A stretch of DNA of 64,000 nt from Rugalucina vietnamica (lineage: Eukaryota > Mollusca > Bivalvia > Lucinida > Lucinidae), in the NCBI GenBank assembly GCA_964017185.1, contig OZ024877.1:6674006-6738005 (forward strand), read 5' to 3'. The translations under genes and the position numbers were made by a program. This document shows, piece by piece, positions 44,901 to 56,042 of the stretch; within the stretch, counting starts at the first letter, position 1, and the number at the start of each line of letters is the position of its first letter. Below the pieces are notes generated by a model that was not told the origin of the DNA, did not search any database, and worked only from the letters and a program-made list of their open reading frames with translations.

Positions 44901-45082
44901 ATGCGCGGATCCAGAAATTTTCATGAAAGGGCCCAGCGAAAATGGAAATTTTTAATCACAGACAAGGGGGGTCCAACCCCCAAAAAATCCCGAAATTACA
45001 TTTTTTAAGGTAAAATTTTCAAATTCCAGGGGGGGGGGGTCCGGACCCCCGGTCCCCCCCCCCCCCCCCTGGATCCGCGCAT
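44901..45082. mobile_element. Short palindromic element, GCGCGGATCC ends
   Basis: ATGCGCGGATCCAG at the left and CTGGATCCGCGCAT at the right enclose C- and G-rich runs (GGGGGTCCGGACCCCC, long C run). It ends 157 bp before the putative first splice acceptor of the GPCR. Confidence 0.65.
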
Positions 45083-45249
45083 GGATATTAAATCAATAAA
45101 CGGGAAAGCATTAAATCAGAATTACCAACACAAAACGATCAGTTACAAAGCTGACCCGCATGTGACAATATTATTTTGACGAATTAACCGAGATATTGAG
45201 GTTTTAATTTTTAACTGTTTTTATTTTTTCACTTTTCAGGTAAGCGAAA

Positions 45250-48200
45250 ATGATGGATTCTCGAATTTTCGAGGTTTTTATCTTCTCGCTGATAAAACTT
45301 GGACATGGGTTTCCTAAAGACGTGTACAACCTCAGTTACCAATACATCGAACCAGGTGACATCAATATAGGGGCTGTTTTATCAGTTCATTCGTCAACAG
45401 TACCAACAAAATGTTCCGGTGACATACGAGACACGCGGAATATTCAGAACGTCGAAGCTTTACATTTTGCTGTAAATGAAATCAACAGTAATAAGGATAT
45501 TCTTCCTGGTCTAAAATTAGGCTTCATCGCACTTGATGACTGTCAGTCTCCAGATATAGCACTTGCTAGAGCTATCCAATTTATGCCGCGGCGGATATCC
45601 GGGTCAAAAGATAGGATAATAAACAATGTAACCAGCGAAACCGACCTTTTCTACGAAGTACCGGGCGTAATTGGTCCATATACTAGCAAGCTGAGTATAG
45701 TTGTGGCAAATGTTCTGAATCTATGGCAACTGCCACAGATCAGTCAGACGGCTACTAGTGACGTACTGAGTGACAAGACAAGGTTCCCATACTTCTTTAG
45801 AATGGTGCCACCAGACAGATATCAGGTCAAGGTCATCGCAAGCCTTCTACAATATTTTAACTGGACCCATATTTCTATAGTTTATTCAGAAGGGAGTTAC
45901 GGACGAGATGGCATAAAAGAATTGAAGGAAATACTAAAAAATGCTGCACCATCTGTCTGTATTGAAGAAACAATTGAAATAGTTTACCAGTCAGGCCCAA
46001 GTGATTTTCTACAAGTTCTCAAAAGGCTAGACAATAACGACGATGTGAAAATCGTGGTAGCATATATTGAGCTAGAAGACGCAGTGAGTTTGAGTACTGC
46101 TCTCATTGACTCAAAATTGCAGAACAGGTTTGTCTGGTTAGGGAGTGATTCAATCAGTATAACACTTGGTGACCAGCCAGAAAGATGTCGCTCTTTCCCG
46201 TCTTCACTTAGCGTGGAACCGCAAAATCGAGAGGCAATGTCCTTCAGAAAGTATCTTGAACGATTGCGCTCGGGTCAAGCCCGGAGTGACAACCCATGGC
46301 TCGCTGAAATAGCGAAGCAATCAGCAAAATTAAATATATCTCACCATTCGTCGTTAGAATGGCGGCTAGATAATCATGACGAACATTACTTGAATAAATC
46401 GTTCGCAGAATCCCAAATCATTGACAGCGTTTACGCTTTCGCGCATGCGCTGAATAACGTGGTGCTTAAGGATTGTTCAGGGGTTAAAATCAAAGAAACT
46501 CTTGTAAGATGCGTTTTGGATACTGGTATATTCGATGAGCTCAAGCAAGTGCAGTTTAACGGATCAAATGGGAAGGTAAAATTCAATGATGAAGGAGATG
46601 TTGTCTCCAAATATGACATCAAACAATGCAGAAATATAGGAAAGAGCTATGCGAGGACGTACAAGGTGGGACACTGGGATATGAACAACGAGAAACTCTT
46701 TCTGGATAATACAGAATTATTCTGGCCTCGCACTGGAGTTCCTAGATCTGCATGTCCAGAACCATGTTGGAAAAGTATTGGAAAGATCTTTCACTATCAG
46801 CAAAAGACGTGTTGTTGGGAATGTTTGTCGTGCAAGCAAAATGAGATTGTTACTACAAACCTTACTAAATGTGAATCTTGCCCTAACTTCCATTGGCCGG
46901 ATATATCAAGAACTTCATGTGTTAGAATAGATTCATTTTACATGAGCTTTAGCGAACCGGTTGCAATAGGTTTAGGCGTTGCATCCATCACTGGACTACT
47001 TGTTTGTTTGTTTATTGGAACAGCCTTGGTGAAGTACCGCAATGAACAGGTGATCAAATGCACCAGTGTTGAACTTAGTTTTCTAATCTTGGTTGGCGCA
47101 TTTCTCGCCTACTGCCTTCCCATCAGCTTTCTCAGTCAACCAAACACCTACAAATGCTATGTCAATCATATTGGGTTTAGCCTCACTTTCGCAATCGTGT
47201 ACGCCCCTTTGCTGGTGAAGACCAATCGCATCTACAGGATTTTTAAATCAGGGAGACGAACAATCAGGAAGCCTTTCTGTATCAGCAAGGCATCACAGAT
47301 CTTGATAGCATTCATACTTATAATTTTTCAGGTAAGATTGCTTAGTTCCTTTTAGACGCCATTGAACTTTGGAAGAGATAACTTTCACTCTTAGCAGAAT
47401 CAGGAGTGGTTTTCTTTATTTCATTTTTCGATTATTTCCTCTGAACAAGCAGGGTTGCCCAAGATGAGACGGCGTCGTATGTGGAGCTACACTATTTGGC
47501 TATGCCCCGCAAAACTGACGCTTGTACAATGAAGTGTAACACACAACAAGCACCAATGCTGCACTTAAACCCAAAATAGGAAATAATATACTACTGACAA
47601 ATAATTCAAGTAAATAGCATTTTCGAAAAAAAGGTATTCACACAATTGATCACAATTACTCTTTTAACAGGTGAAACTGTTGCAGTCGCACACGGGAAGG
47701 TTATTATGCACAGTCTTTGTTTTTCTCTACAGGTAGCCATAACTATTGTATCAACCAGTATCAGTCCTCCAGGGGTCAGGAGGGAGATGCCGATCAGAAC
47801 GGAACGTTTTGTGGAACTCTTCTGTGACCTACCCAGTGCTTCACTATTGTCCTCACTGTGCTATAACTTAATACTAGTCCTGGTGTGTACCGTTTACGCG
47901 TTTAAGACTAGAAAATTGCCGGATAATTACAAGGAATCACGATATATATCATACTGTGTTGACACAACCCTGTTAATTTGGATAACGTTTTTGCCGACGT
48001 ATTTTACAACGTCGCGTGCCGATGCAAAAGTAACAATCATGGCGGTGGCACTTCTTTTAAACGCGTCTGTTACCTTAATATGTTTATTTATTCCGAGGTT
48101 TGTGTCACTTTATAAAACCCGAACCAGCACGCGGTCGCCTGGCGGCCATCACTATAAGGACTTCCGGATTGTTAAGCACGTGGTAACTAGGAAACGGTCA

Positions 48201-48350
48201 GTGGAGTTCCAGATAACGGACAAGAATGATGACGTCAAAACACACCGCGTGTCAAGCGCAGTCACTATTACTAGTGATATAACGACCCAAGATGTCAGTG
48301 ACGTATTACTGGGAGTATCGAAAGATGAATTTGAACAAGATATTAAATAA
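45250..48350 (+). CDS. Class C GPCR, metabotropic-glutamate-receptor-like
   Basis: A predicted plasma-membrane receptor of 899 residues in two exons (45250-47331 and 47733-48350; phase-0 intron with GTAAGA donor and CTCTACAG acceptor). Order: weak signal peptide (1-20); Venus-flytrap domain (about 30-485) with GVIGPYTSKLS, QTATSDVLSDKTRFPYFFR, VPPD and EGSYG; nine-cysteine linker (502-557); seven membrane segments (about 568-595, 604-628, 635-658, 679-704, 730-751, 765-784, 793-817); cytoplasmic tail of about 80 residues. Family positions that contact the amino-acid ligand look kept (T169, D189, Y217, D300), with Thr at 167 where mGluRs have Ser, so glutamate or a similar amino acid is a reasonable ligand by inference. 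The start is the first ATG of ATGATGG, 10 bp after a TTCACTTTTCAG acceptor-like sequence, suggesting a non-coding first exon. The short tail shows no Homer-type motif. Confidence 0.9.
47332..47732 (+). other. Intron of the class C GPCR gene
   Basis: A 401-bp intron inside the fourth membrane segment, joining ...ILIIFQ to VAITIV.... Donor CAG/GTAAGA, acceptor TTTTTCTCTACAG/GTAG. Both reading frames are open slightly into the intron, but joining them restores a continuous class C membrane domain. Confidence 0.88.
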
Positions 48351-48370
48351 GCATTGTAAATTGGATGTTA

Positions 48371-48553
48371 CATCACGAAAACATGTCCGTGTAATGTATG
48401 CCCCCTTGAACCCCACTTTTATACAGCAAAACTGGGGTACGCAGGGGTATACCTATTTTTCTTATTTTTGCTCCAAAACATAGATTGTGGGTACTCGTTA
48501 GAACCGCCTCGGCGAGGCGGTTCTAACGTGTACCCACAATATATGTTTTGAGC
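48371..48553 (+). mobile_element. PAL-1 copy in the GPCR 3' UTR
   Basis: It begins CATCACGAAAACATGTCCGTG 20 bp after the stop codon, with a perfect core AGAACCGCCTCGGCGAGG. The right arm is truncated after ATATGTTTTGAGC. AATAAA motifs at 48582 and 48699 are the nearest candidate poly(A) signals, so the hairpin would be in the mRNA. Confidence 0.8.
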
Positions 48554-48608
48554 TTAACTGCCTCTTTGGGGCAAATACAGAAATAAAGAACTAATATTTA
48601 AAAATGCT

Positions 48609-48632
48609 TATTTTTATTATTTATTTATTCAT

Positions 48633-48675
<43 letters not shown>

Positions 48676-48679
48676 TTTC
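48609..48679 (+). repeat. (ATTT)n microsatellite
   Basis: About 70 bp of ATTT/TTTA repeats follow the PAL-1 copy. Confidence 0.9.
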
Positions 48680-48719
48680 AAACAACCCGTGGTCTTTAAA
48701 TAAAGATGCACAAACTTGA

Positions 48720-49109
48720 AAGTAGTGTGTACTATTTGGTGTTTAATGTCACATTTAGTACATTTATCGGCGGAATGTGAATGCAAATTGACGTAATTCT
48801 TTGGTTATTTCTGTCCATTTCTAAGTATACTGTAGCTCTGTTTTGAGGGCACATGCCCTTGTTTTTATCAAAGGCAATTTTATTCATACGATTTCATGTC
48901 AAGTGGAATTATCAAGAAATGTTATGGCGATAACAAGCATATATCACGACAGCAACCGTAATTTACATGGACGGAAAAAAACTATAGTTGAATCCTGTCC
49001 AGATAAGTCTTGACCGAGCAAAGTTAAAGCTAGAGTGGCTATATGAGTTTTACTAGTAATAAATAAACGTCAAGAATAGAGGCACCGGGAATTGATAAAG
49101 TTATATTTA
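48720..49109. other. No gene seen
   Basis: Spacer between the receptor and the SRCR duplication, with nothing recognised. Confidence 0.45.
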
Positions 49110-49322
49110 AAATCCCATTAAAAAAGCCGGCAAAGAACAGATTGCTAAATTATGGGCGACGTAGAAAGAATGTGTAAACAAATTAATAAAGTGTCCTTGC
49201 AAAATCTTTGAAGAGTAATTATTCTCCACTGTCATCTAGGAGTGAAACTGTCTATTTCTGTTATAAACAATCTCTTTGCTATAAAACTTTGCATGATATA
49301 CACGCTCCGAAAGACGTGTATT

Positions 49323-52300
49323 CCCAGCAGGCACCTGACGTCTGTTCGACGTCAGATATTGGTTATATTTTGGTCGCGACGTCATATAACCAATTTCCAA
49401 CGTCTATCAGACGTCATTTCCTGACGTCTTTTGGACGTCTGGATTGGACGTTGTTTTGACGTCAAACTAGTTCGTCAGTTAGACGTCGTAACCAAGACGT
49501 GATTTAGACCTTGTGTTTTTCATACTTCTGACCATGTGTGGTGTGCAAATTAATGAAACTTCACTTTGGGTAAAAATCAGATCATTCGTTTCGTGTGTTT
49601 CTTTTGCTTTCTTTCTTTCTTTTTTTTCTATGTTACTTCCAGCAGACATTTGACGTCCGTTGGACGTCAGATTGACGTCAGACTCCAACGTCATAATAAC
49701 GTTGGAGTTAGGTTGATTTTGAAAGTTTGTTTGTTGTCAAAACTAGACGTCAATCTGACGTGCTAAAGCCAACGTCGGTTTAACGTCTGAAAGCTGACGT
49801 CAGTCTGACGTCCTAAAAACGACGTTTGAATTCATGTCATATAAATAGTTTAAGGTGTATATTTTTTCGCATTTTTGAATAACAGTGGATTTAGAAGAGC
49901 AGTGATGCACTTTTGATAGTCCCTTCCACTCCTTTGATAGAGTTTTTCGGCACATACAAAATGTTCAGGATATTAATTCAGCCTGATGTTGGTACATCTT
50001 ATTTAAGCAAAATTTTATTGCTTTATGGTGCTAAAACCAATAAGACATTAGTGTGAGAAATAAGATTATTCTGAACAATGGTGAAATAAATATTAAAATA
50101 CAATTATTCTACCCATTCCGGATCAAGTTCATGAAAATTGCTGCACATGCGCATATGAATGACTTTAGTATAATAAACTTAGTATTATCTTGAAGCCAAT
50201 TTTGTTCCTCATCATCTGTAATGCTTTTCAGTTTTGATCAAGCACTCGACTGTGACCACTGGAGCGTGAAAGTATATGCATAATTGAAGTCAATGCGGAT
50301 CAGTTGGAGGTAATCCGAATCATGGACTATATATCACCGCTGATGGGTTTATTCTTCAAGTTCTTTGCATGTAGTCATACAGTGAACCTTATGAAATATT
50401 CCGAGGACCAAAACATATGCCTTTTTCGGCGTCATTTTCCCATAGCCATGTTTGCTCAACCCCACCCCCACCGAACACACGATTTTCCATGGGTGATCTG
50501 AAAAACGTCGGAATAGGATACGATGCTTGTTAAAAACGCAGATTATTTCATAGTTTACACTTAATTTTATAATATAAATACCTAGAATGTAAAAATATAC
50601 CTTTAGTTACAAACATCAAACAATACAAGTCCTTTGAGAGCATAAAATGACAGTATGCGGTTGAACGTGATTCGGAGTAACTACAATAATACCATTTCAA
50701 CGTTTCTGATTAAATATGTCGTAGTATTCGATTTTATGACGGAAACTTCGTCAAAATGACAGAAAATAATTGGGGGAAATATTAGCAACCAATACCGAAA
50801 GATAACTTACATGGTCCCTTTCATTTTCGAGAAATTCGGTGAACCGCCGTGTGTAAAAGAAAGCTTTTTCCATCGTGTTTCTGTATATGAGCCGGGAACC
50901 ATTGACGTGAACAAGATGTTGACGTCATTATCCATGATCATTGACCGATGGAATGAAACATAGTTGAATCAAGAGTCAAGTGGCCAAGTTCGTTTTAAAA
51001 AAATCTTGTTTTATGTTTTTGTAAAATTCTTTTGAAAATTATTTTGATCCGGATCATCTTCAGATCCGCTATGGCTACAACAAGTGTATACAAATTTTAT
51101 TTTCATCTTAATTGAAAGTTTGATAATTTAGTGAAAGACTTTATTTTGATTAATAGATAATCATTTTTTCTACATTAATTAAGCATGAGGGCGAAATATG
51201 GGATTTCCCATACGAGACTCAGATATGACTTTTAAGTGGCAAGGTTGAAATTATTATTTGAATTTGATATTATAAAAAGGATCTTACACGAGTGGTCATT
51301 TCATATGAAATTTATTAAACGAGCCTTCAGCGAGTTTAATAAATTTCATATGAAATGACCACGAGTGTCACGAGTGTAAGATTCGTTTTATCATATGACT
51401 TCTAAAATAGGATTTTTCAGCTTTCGAAGTGGACATATTTTCAATGAAAATTTACATTGTTGTTACGGACGTCGTCAATGACGTTACGTATTCCCGCAAA
51501 AGTGTTATTACACGTGTGGTCATACGATTTTTATGACATGACGTTATCCACTGGAAAACAGCGACGTCATATGATAAGATTTCTTGCGCAAAAGTAACAA
51601 CATCAAATTCAAATAATAATTTCAACATAGCCACTTTTAAAAAAAGCCATATCTAGGTCTCGTATCGGAAATCACCATGCTTAATTAATTTAGAAAAAAT
51701 AATTATTTGTTAATCAAAATAAAGTCTTTCACTAAATTATTAAACCTTCTATTAAGACGAAAATGAAATTTGTATATTTTAATACTTATTTCACCATTTT
51801 AAATTATTGATTGTTCACAATAGTCTTATTATTTACACTAATGTCTTATTTGTTTTAGCACCATATAGCAATAAAATTTGACATGAATAAGATATACCAA
51901 CATCAGAGTGACTTAACTCTTAAACATTTTGTATATGGAGTGAAAGGGAAAAACAATAGTGCATCACCGCACTACTGAATCCACTTCAGGATTTCAGAAT
52001 GTTAATTTAACTGTGAACAAACATTCACGATATCGGTTTTAGCACGTCAGATTGACGTCTGTTTTTGACGTCAAACAAACTTTCAAAATCAACCTAACCC
52101 CAACGTCATTATGACGTCACATTTGAGACATCAAACCAACGTTGTTTTTCTGACGTCAGAATGACGTCTGTTTTTGACGTCAGAATGACGTCTGTTTTTG
52201 ACGTCGAACAAACTTTCAAAATCAACCTAAATCCAACGTCATTACGACGTCGGAGTCTGACGTCAATCTGACGTCCAACTGACGTCAAATGTCTGCTGGG
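49323..52300. mobile_element. 2.98-kb transposon with GACGTC-rich termini (element O)
   Basis: It opens CCCAGCAGGCACCTGACGTC and closes GACGTCAAATGTCTGCTGGG. The duplicate locus near 7875 (ATGTATTGTAATTTC) lacks it, giving a TT target duplication (49321-49322, 52301-52302). GACGTC occurs 8 times in the first 180 bp and 12 times in the last 260. A second, internal CCAGCAGACATTTGACGTC start at about 49640, and inverted homology of about 460-520 bp between 49640-50105 and 51775-52300, indicate a copy nested in a relative. No transposase frame was found. Confidence 0.78.
51088..51785. mobile_element. Foldback element nested in element O
   Basis: Two arms (about 51088-51330 and 51345-51785) are inverted copies sharing AAAGACTTTATTTTGATTAA, ATTAATTAAGCATG and AAATTATTATTTGAATTTGA. 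At the centre is a perfect inverted repeat (TTTCATATGAAATTTATTAA and complement) around GAGCCTTCAGCGAG. It is non-coding. Confidence 0.65.
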
Positions 52301-52390
52301 TTGTAATTCCAAGAGACATTGGCATTGCTAATGATTCTTTTCGTGTTTATCCGAACGAATGGAATGCCCATAGAATATTCAGAGTTTAAG

Positions 52391-52637
52391 CTGTAAAAAA
52401 TAAAAATGGAAAACTTCGATATAATAGTTTTGATATTTTGCTCAAAGCATTGATTGTGTGAAAACGGTAGAAGTCAAGAGACACGCGGGGACACGGTCGT
52501 GTGGAGGTGGTTCTATAACGAGTACCCACAATCTATGTATTGAATAGAAAATTCCCCCTGTTACCCCCAGTTTAAACATATGAAAGTGGGTTATGACGGG
52601 GTAGACATTACATGTACATGTTACATGTATCATGATG
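52391..52637. mobile_element. PAL-1 copy, diverged
   Basis: ATTTTGCTCAAAGCATTGATTG, ACGAGTACCCACAATCTATG and CATGTACATGTTACATGTAT identify the family. The central palindrome is degraded. It is absent from the duplicate locus. Confidence 0.65.
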
Positions 52638-52824
52638 ATATGTTAGTCCAACAATCTATTTGAGCGGTTATCGCGTTTCGCATACATAACAAGCCCTACA
52701 GAGTTTTGAAGCCCTACGTATCCGACTTTACGCATTTTGTACATACACAGGAATCACATCTGACCAAGGTATTTTATTCGGGTCAAAATGCATGTAATCC
52801 TGACCACAAGCCTTTTGCAAGATA

Positions 52825-54036
52825 TCAGCTAGACAGACATTCATTATCTATTCCTTTGTATATACACACTGAACAAAGGGTAGTACAAGGATTGAAGTTT
52901 TTGGGATCACACTTAACCCCAGCATCCTCATTGTGATTACAATCATTTACAGCAATGCCGTCATGATAACATGATAGCAGAGATTCCTCGTCGCCTCTAC
53001 ATTCAACATTATCTAACAGGATATTTCCTTCTCCCGGCCCGAATTCGTGTTGTGGACTATGTCCCGAGGCTGATCCCCGACCACGGTACCCGATACCCCC
53101 TCTATACCCCAGCACCCTACACACAACCCTGGCTTCTGTGTCGTCCCAAAAATCGTCGCAAACTGTACCATATACACCTCCGTAACTGACTTCAACTCGC
53201 CCTTCGTACTCGTCTTGTCCTCCAACTAATCTAATGGTACCATCAGGTATTATATTTGGTATCCCTGAAGTTATTACTGTTGCTGTTTCTGCTACTGTCG
53301 TTTCTATTTCTGTTATCAATTTTGTTGTTGTTGTTGCTTTCGATATATGTGTTGTGCTAGTCATTACATTGTCAGCACACATTTTAAGTGTGTCCCCAAC
53401 TTTCTGTTCATATAGTTTTATTCTTTGAGCCAGTTCGACGGTTGCATTCCGCAGATCAATGATTTGACCTACTATATATTCGATCTCAGTCGGCAATCCG
53501 CCGGGTCCATTCATTGACTGGTTTTGATTTTGAATAATCAAGCTCAAATGTTTGAGTATCACTTTCTGATTTGTCACAAGATGTTCATGTGTTTGCTGCA
53601 GTATTTTCATCTGCGACATTGACATATTCTGCTCCAGTTTCCTTGCTAGCTTCTCCGTCATGATTCCTCTTCTATTCCGCAATAATTCTCCTGTTATCTC
53701 TTCAATAGCAACACTATTTTGTATAACTTTATTTGACAGCTTCGCCAGATCGTTTATATCGACTTCGCCCACAGACAAATCGTCTGTCACAGTTGCTTTA
53801 TTAACAACGCCATTTTCCACCAGTGTCTCCAGTGTTTCGTTGTGTTTCTTCATAAATTGTTGCCTTTCTTCCCTGTCTGTCTGGATATCTTTGCGAACAA
53901 AATACATTTCACCGCGAACAAGATACTCAATAGAATCGAGTCGTTCTTCGATCCTTGATTTTCTGGCAAGAACTGCTTTTAAAACATTGCAATTCAATAT
54001 CAACATAAACACCACATTGAAACTATTCCGCACCAT
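52825..54036 (-). CDS. SRCR-domain coiled-coil protein, intact
   Basis: A secreted or surface protein of 403 residues in one uninterrupted exon, starting at CACCATGG. Residues 1-24 form a signal peptide or short anchor (VVFMLILNCNVLKAVLA). Residues 27-215 are charged and heptad-like (EERLDSIEYLVRGEMYFVRK...), predicting a coiled-coil stalk for oligomerisation. Residues 225-262 are Thr-rich and probably glycosylated. One group A-like SRCR domain (about 266-377) has six cysteines (TVCDD, VVC, VEC, LSC, NDC, VKC). A short Cys-containing tail (CTTLCSVCIYKGIDNEC) follows. The order recalls class A scavenger receptors and other SRCR pattern-recognition proteins; binding of microbial or modified ligands is inferred from the family. 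The gene is flanked by a 3-kb transposon 525 bp downstream, and its inverted paralogue is interrupted. Confidence 0.9.
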   Translation of the reverse strand: MVRNSFNVVFMLILNCNVLKAVLARKSRIEERLDSIEYLVRGEMYFVRKDIQTDREERQQFMKKHNETLETLVENGVVNKATVTDDLSVGEVDINDLAKLSNKVIQNSVAIEEITGELLRNRRGIMTEKLARKLEQNMSMSQMKILQQTHEHLVTNQKVILKHLSLIIQNQNQSMNGPGGLPTEIEYIVGQIIDLRNATVELAQRIKLYEQKVGDTLKMCADNVMTSTTHISKATTTTKLITEIETTVAETATVITSGIPNIIPDGTIRLVGGQDEYEGRVEVSYGGVYGTVCDDFWDDTEARVVCRVLGYRGGIGYRGRGSASGHSPQHEFGPGEGNILLDNVECRGDEESLLSCYHDGIAVNDCNHNEDAGVKCDPKNFNPCTTLCSVCIYKGIDNECLSS

Positions 54037-54830
54037 GGTGTATCTAGAACAAAATATTTAAGTTTACGTCTAAATATTCCGAGAGTGAAACACGAGCGCT
54101 TCACCATGCATTTGTTTGTAACATGTATATCTTGCGTTTCATTATCAAAACAATGATATCTCACATAGGCCTACGTTATTTTTAGAGAAAACTTGATTTT
54201 CTAGCAGAAAAGTCGCCAGCATATTCATCCACGAGGTTCTGTCCAGTGCCTTCGTCACTTACATTGTTCTGTGTCAGTAGTGAGCAGGCTTGGCGATGAT
54301 GTCCTCAGGTTAGTAGCTGTAGGGAATGAGCATGCTAGTATGAGTGCTCGCAGTGTATCAAGAAAACAGATTCTCTCACGCTAGTTTTAACTCACTTCCA
54401 ACAGTTTGGCATCAAAATATGTTTGGAAACTTTATAGACGCTGATCTGTGTTGAGATAAATACCAACACAAAATGATGCAAACACGAAGAAAAGCGCTAT
54501 AGAGGAGGTTGCTAAATTGGTCATAACATATCTTCATAGAATGCACCTGTCCTGAGGAGACTTTGATCAAACTTTCTAGCTCTGTCGCCGAGTATGAGTA
54601 CTTTTGATGAGTATGAGTACACTGAAGCTAGGCTAGTTTCTTTGTGTTTTACGACCAAGTATAAGTATAATTGCACTTGTCTGGAAAAAAAACAAGTTAC
54701 CGCATCAAAAATAAGAATTTGCTTCCGATGGTGTAGCAAGTTTTCTAGCTTTTAGTTTATTGACATAAATAGTCTACAATGAGTCTGCTTTTTGTATAGT
54801 CCATACTATCTACCTTTTAATATTTTACTG
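54037..54830 (-). promoter_or_regulatory. 5' flank of the intact SRCR gene, conserved with copy 1
   Basis: The sequence is conserved with 130-847 in inverted orientation. A possible splice acceptor TTTTGTTCTAG lies 6 bp before the ATG. No definite TATA box or initiator could be assigned. A scrap of repeat K begins near 54817, where homology to copy 1 ends. Confidence 0.45.
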
Positions 54831-55429
54831 CTTTCAAAGGATCAAACCATTATTTTTTATGCAATGTAGCTCTTTAAAATAGTTTTTCGAGTTGAGAACC
54901 CAAAGAACACTTGCTTAGAAATATTTCCTGTTCTGATTACTTGGTTTGTAATGAAGTCGTATCTTCTTGACAATAGGTTAATTACATTGGCAAACGGAAA
55001 CAACAAAGGAAACACCTGAGATTGAATATATTGAATTGTAGTTACAGAAATAGAACATCGGTGAATTCCCTTAATTATAATTTTTAAAAACGTAACTGAA
55101 CGGAAACATCCTCTTGCAAAGGCTGCTTCTTCTCCGCTGCTACGGGCCTTGCGAATGTTTATAAATGGAAAATCGTTTTTATCCCTCGGTGGTAAATTCA
55201 GCTATTGAATTAATTAAGTGCATTTGGTTAATATATGACGTGATACATGTTTACTCTAGTATTTGTTAGAACCACAAAATGCATAAAGCGACGATTTTAA
55301 AATAAATTGTAATTGCGACAGTCTGCATGCTTAGTTTTTAACCCAATCATGGTTGATACTTATGCTGCCTTCTTTAATTGCACGCCGGTGGGTCGGGCGT
55401 CAGACTCTATGATGGCCCAGACATAAAGC
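54831..55429. other. No gene; dispersed repeat at 54885-55045
   Basis: The tract with TTAATTACATTGGCAAACGG matches 8868-9010 inverted. The rest is unrecognised; GCACGCCGGTGGGTCGGGCG near 55380 hints at a decayed tRNA-like SINE head, without enough structure to call it. Confidence 0.45.
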
Positions 55430-56042
55430 AATTCATTTTAGTTGGTTGGGGCCGGAGCTTCTTGTCTGTTGATTGGCCCACCGGGGTTCAACTGGTGTTT
55501 TTCTTTTGCTCCGGAGTTAGTAAGTTATTTTGCTCCCAGGGATCTCAATCGTCGTGCAGCTTACTCAATCTGTGAGTCCTCGTGTTTTTATTCATCGTGG
55601 AGTTAATCATGATTAATTTGTTTGTCCATGTTGATTCATTGACTAGTTAGAGATTCACAACGAGGACCGAACAACAAACTAAATGTTGTGAACCACTGCA
55701 GAAGCTGAGGGTGAGGTTAGGTACATGTAAAACCGCCCGAAGCCCGCCAGTAATTTTATATTACTGATCGTTCCAAGGCGATACTTCTGTGGTGGTTCTT
55801 ATTGTTTTATGTCTTGGTGTTTCAATTTTTTTAGCTGTTGGCTTTATGTGTGTTATCTTATTTTTAGTTAAGCTTACGTAATTGAGTGGCCACCTATTGG
55901 GAAAATAGCTGCTCATTCGGCTTACGATGTGTTTTCATGGTATAAGTACCTGATTGTTAATTTATTTTTCCCACCTCGGTTTTTGGAGTGGGAATCTTTT
56001 TCTGATTGCGCCTATTCCTGATTGTTGCCTACTTGTACCTCA
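55430..56042 (+). mobile_element. Repeat F, long copy 2
   Basis: Collinear with 8245-8866 from TTCATTTTAGTTGGTTGGGG to CTACTTGTACC, with small indels. It retains AACCACTGCAGAAGCTGAGG and CGTTCCAAGGCGATACTTCT. Confidence 0.55.

Larger units (their letters stand above)
49110..54830 (-). repeat. Inverted segmental duplication, copy 2
   Basis: The counterpart of 130-8080. The core matches include TAGGAGTGAAACTGTCTATT, CATTGGCATTGCTAATGATT-type sequence, CCTTGGTCAGATGTGATTCC, the SRCR gene and its 5' flank to about 54830. It contains two insertions absent from copy 1 (49323-52300 and 52391-52637) and lacks the 5.57-kb element present there. Confidence 0.8.

Noticed and set aside
47332..47355. GPCR ending at 47355 as a truncated receptor with four membrane segments
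   Set aside because: The stop lies just after a good GTAAGA donor and the missing segments follow in the next exon.
47646..47732. Upstream part of the GPCR second-exon frame as coding
   Set aside because: This stretch is intron: joining at 47331/47733 restores the fourth membrane segment, and the extra residues do not fit the family.
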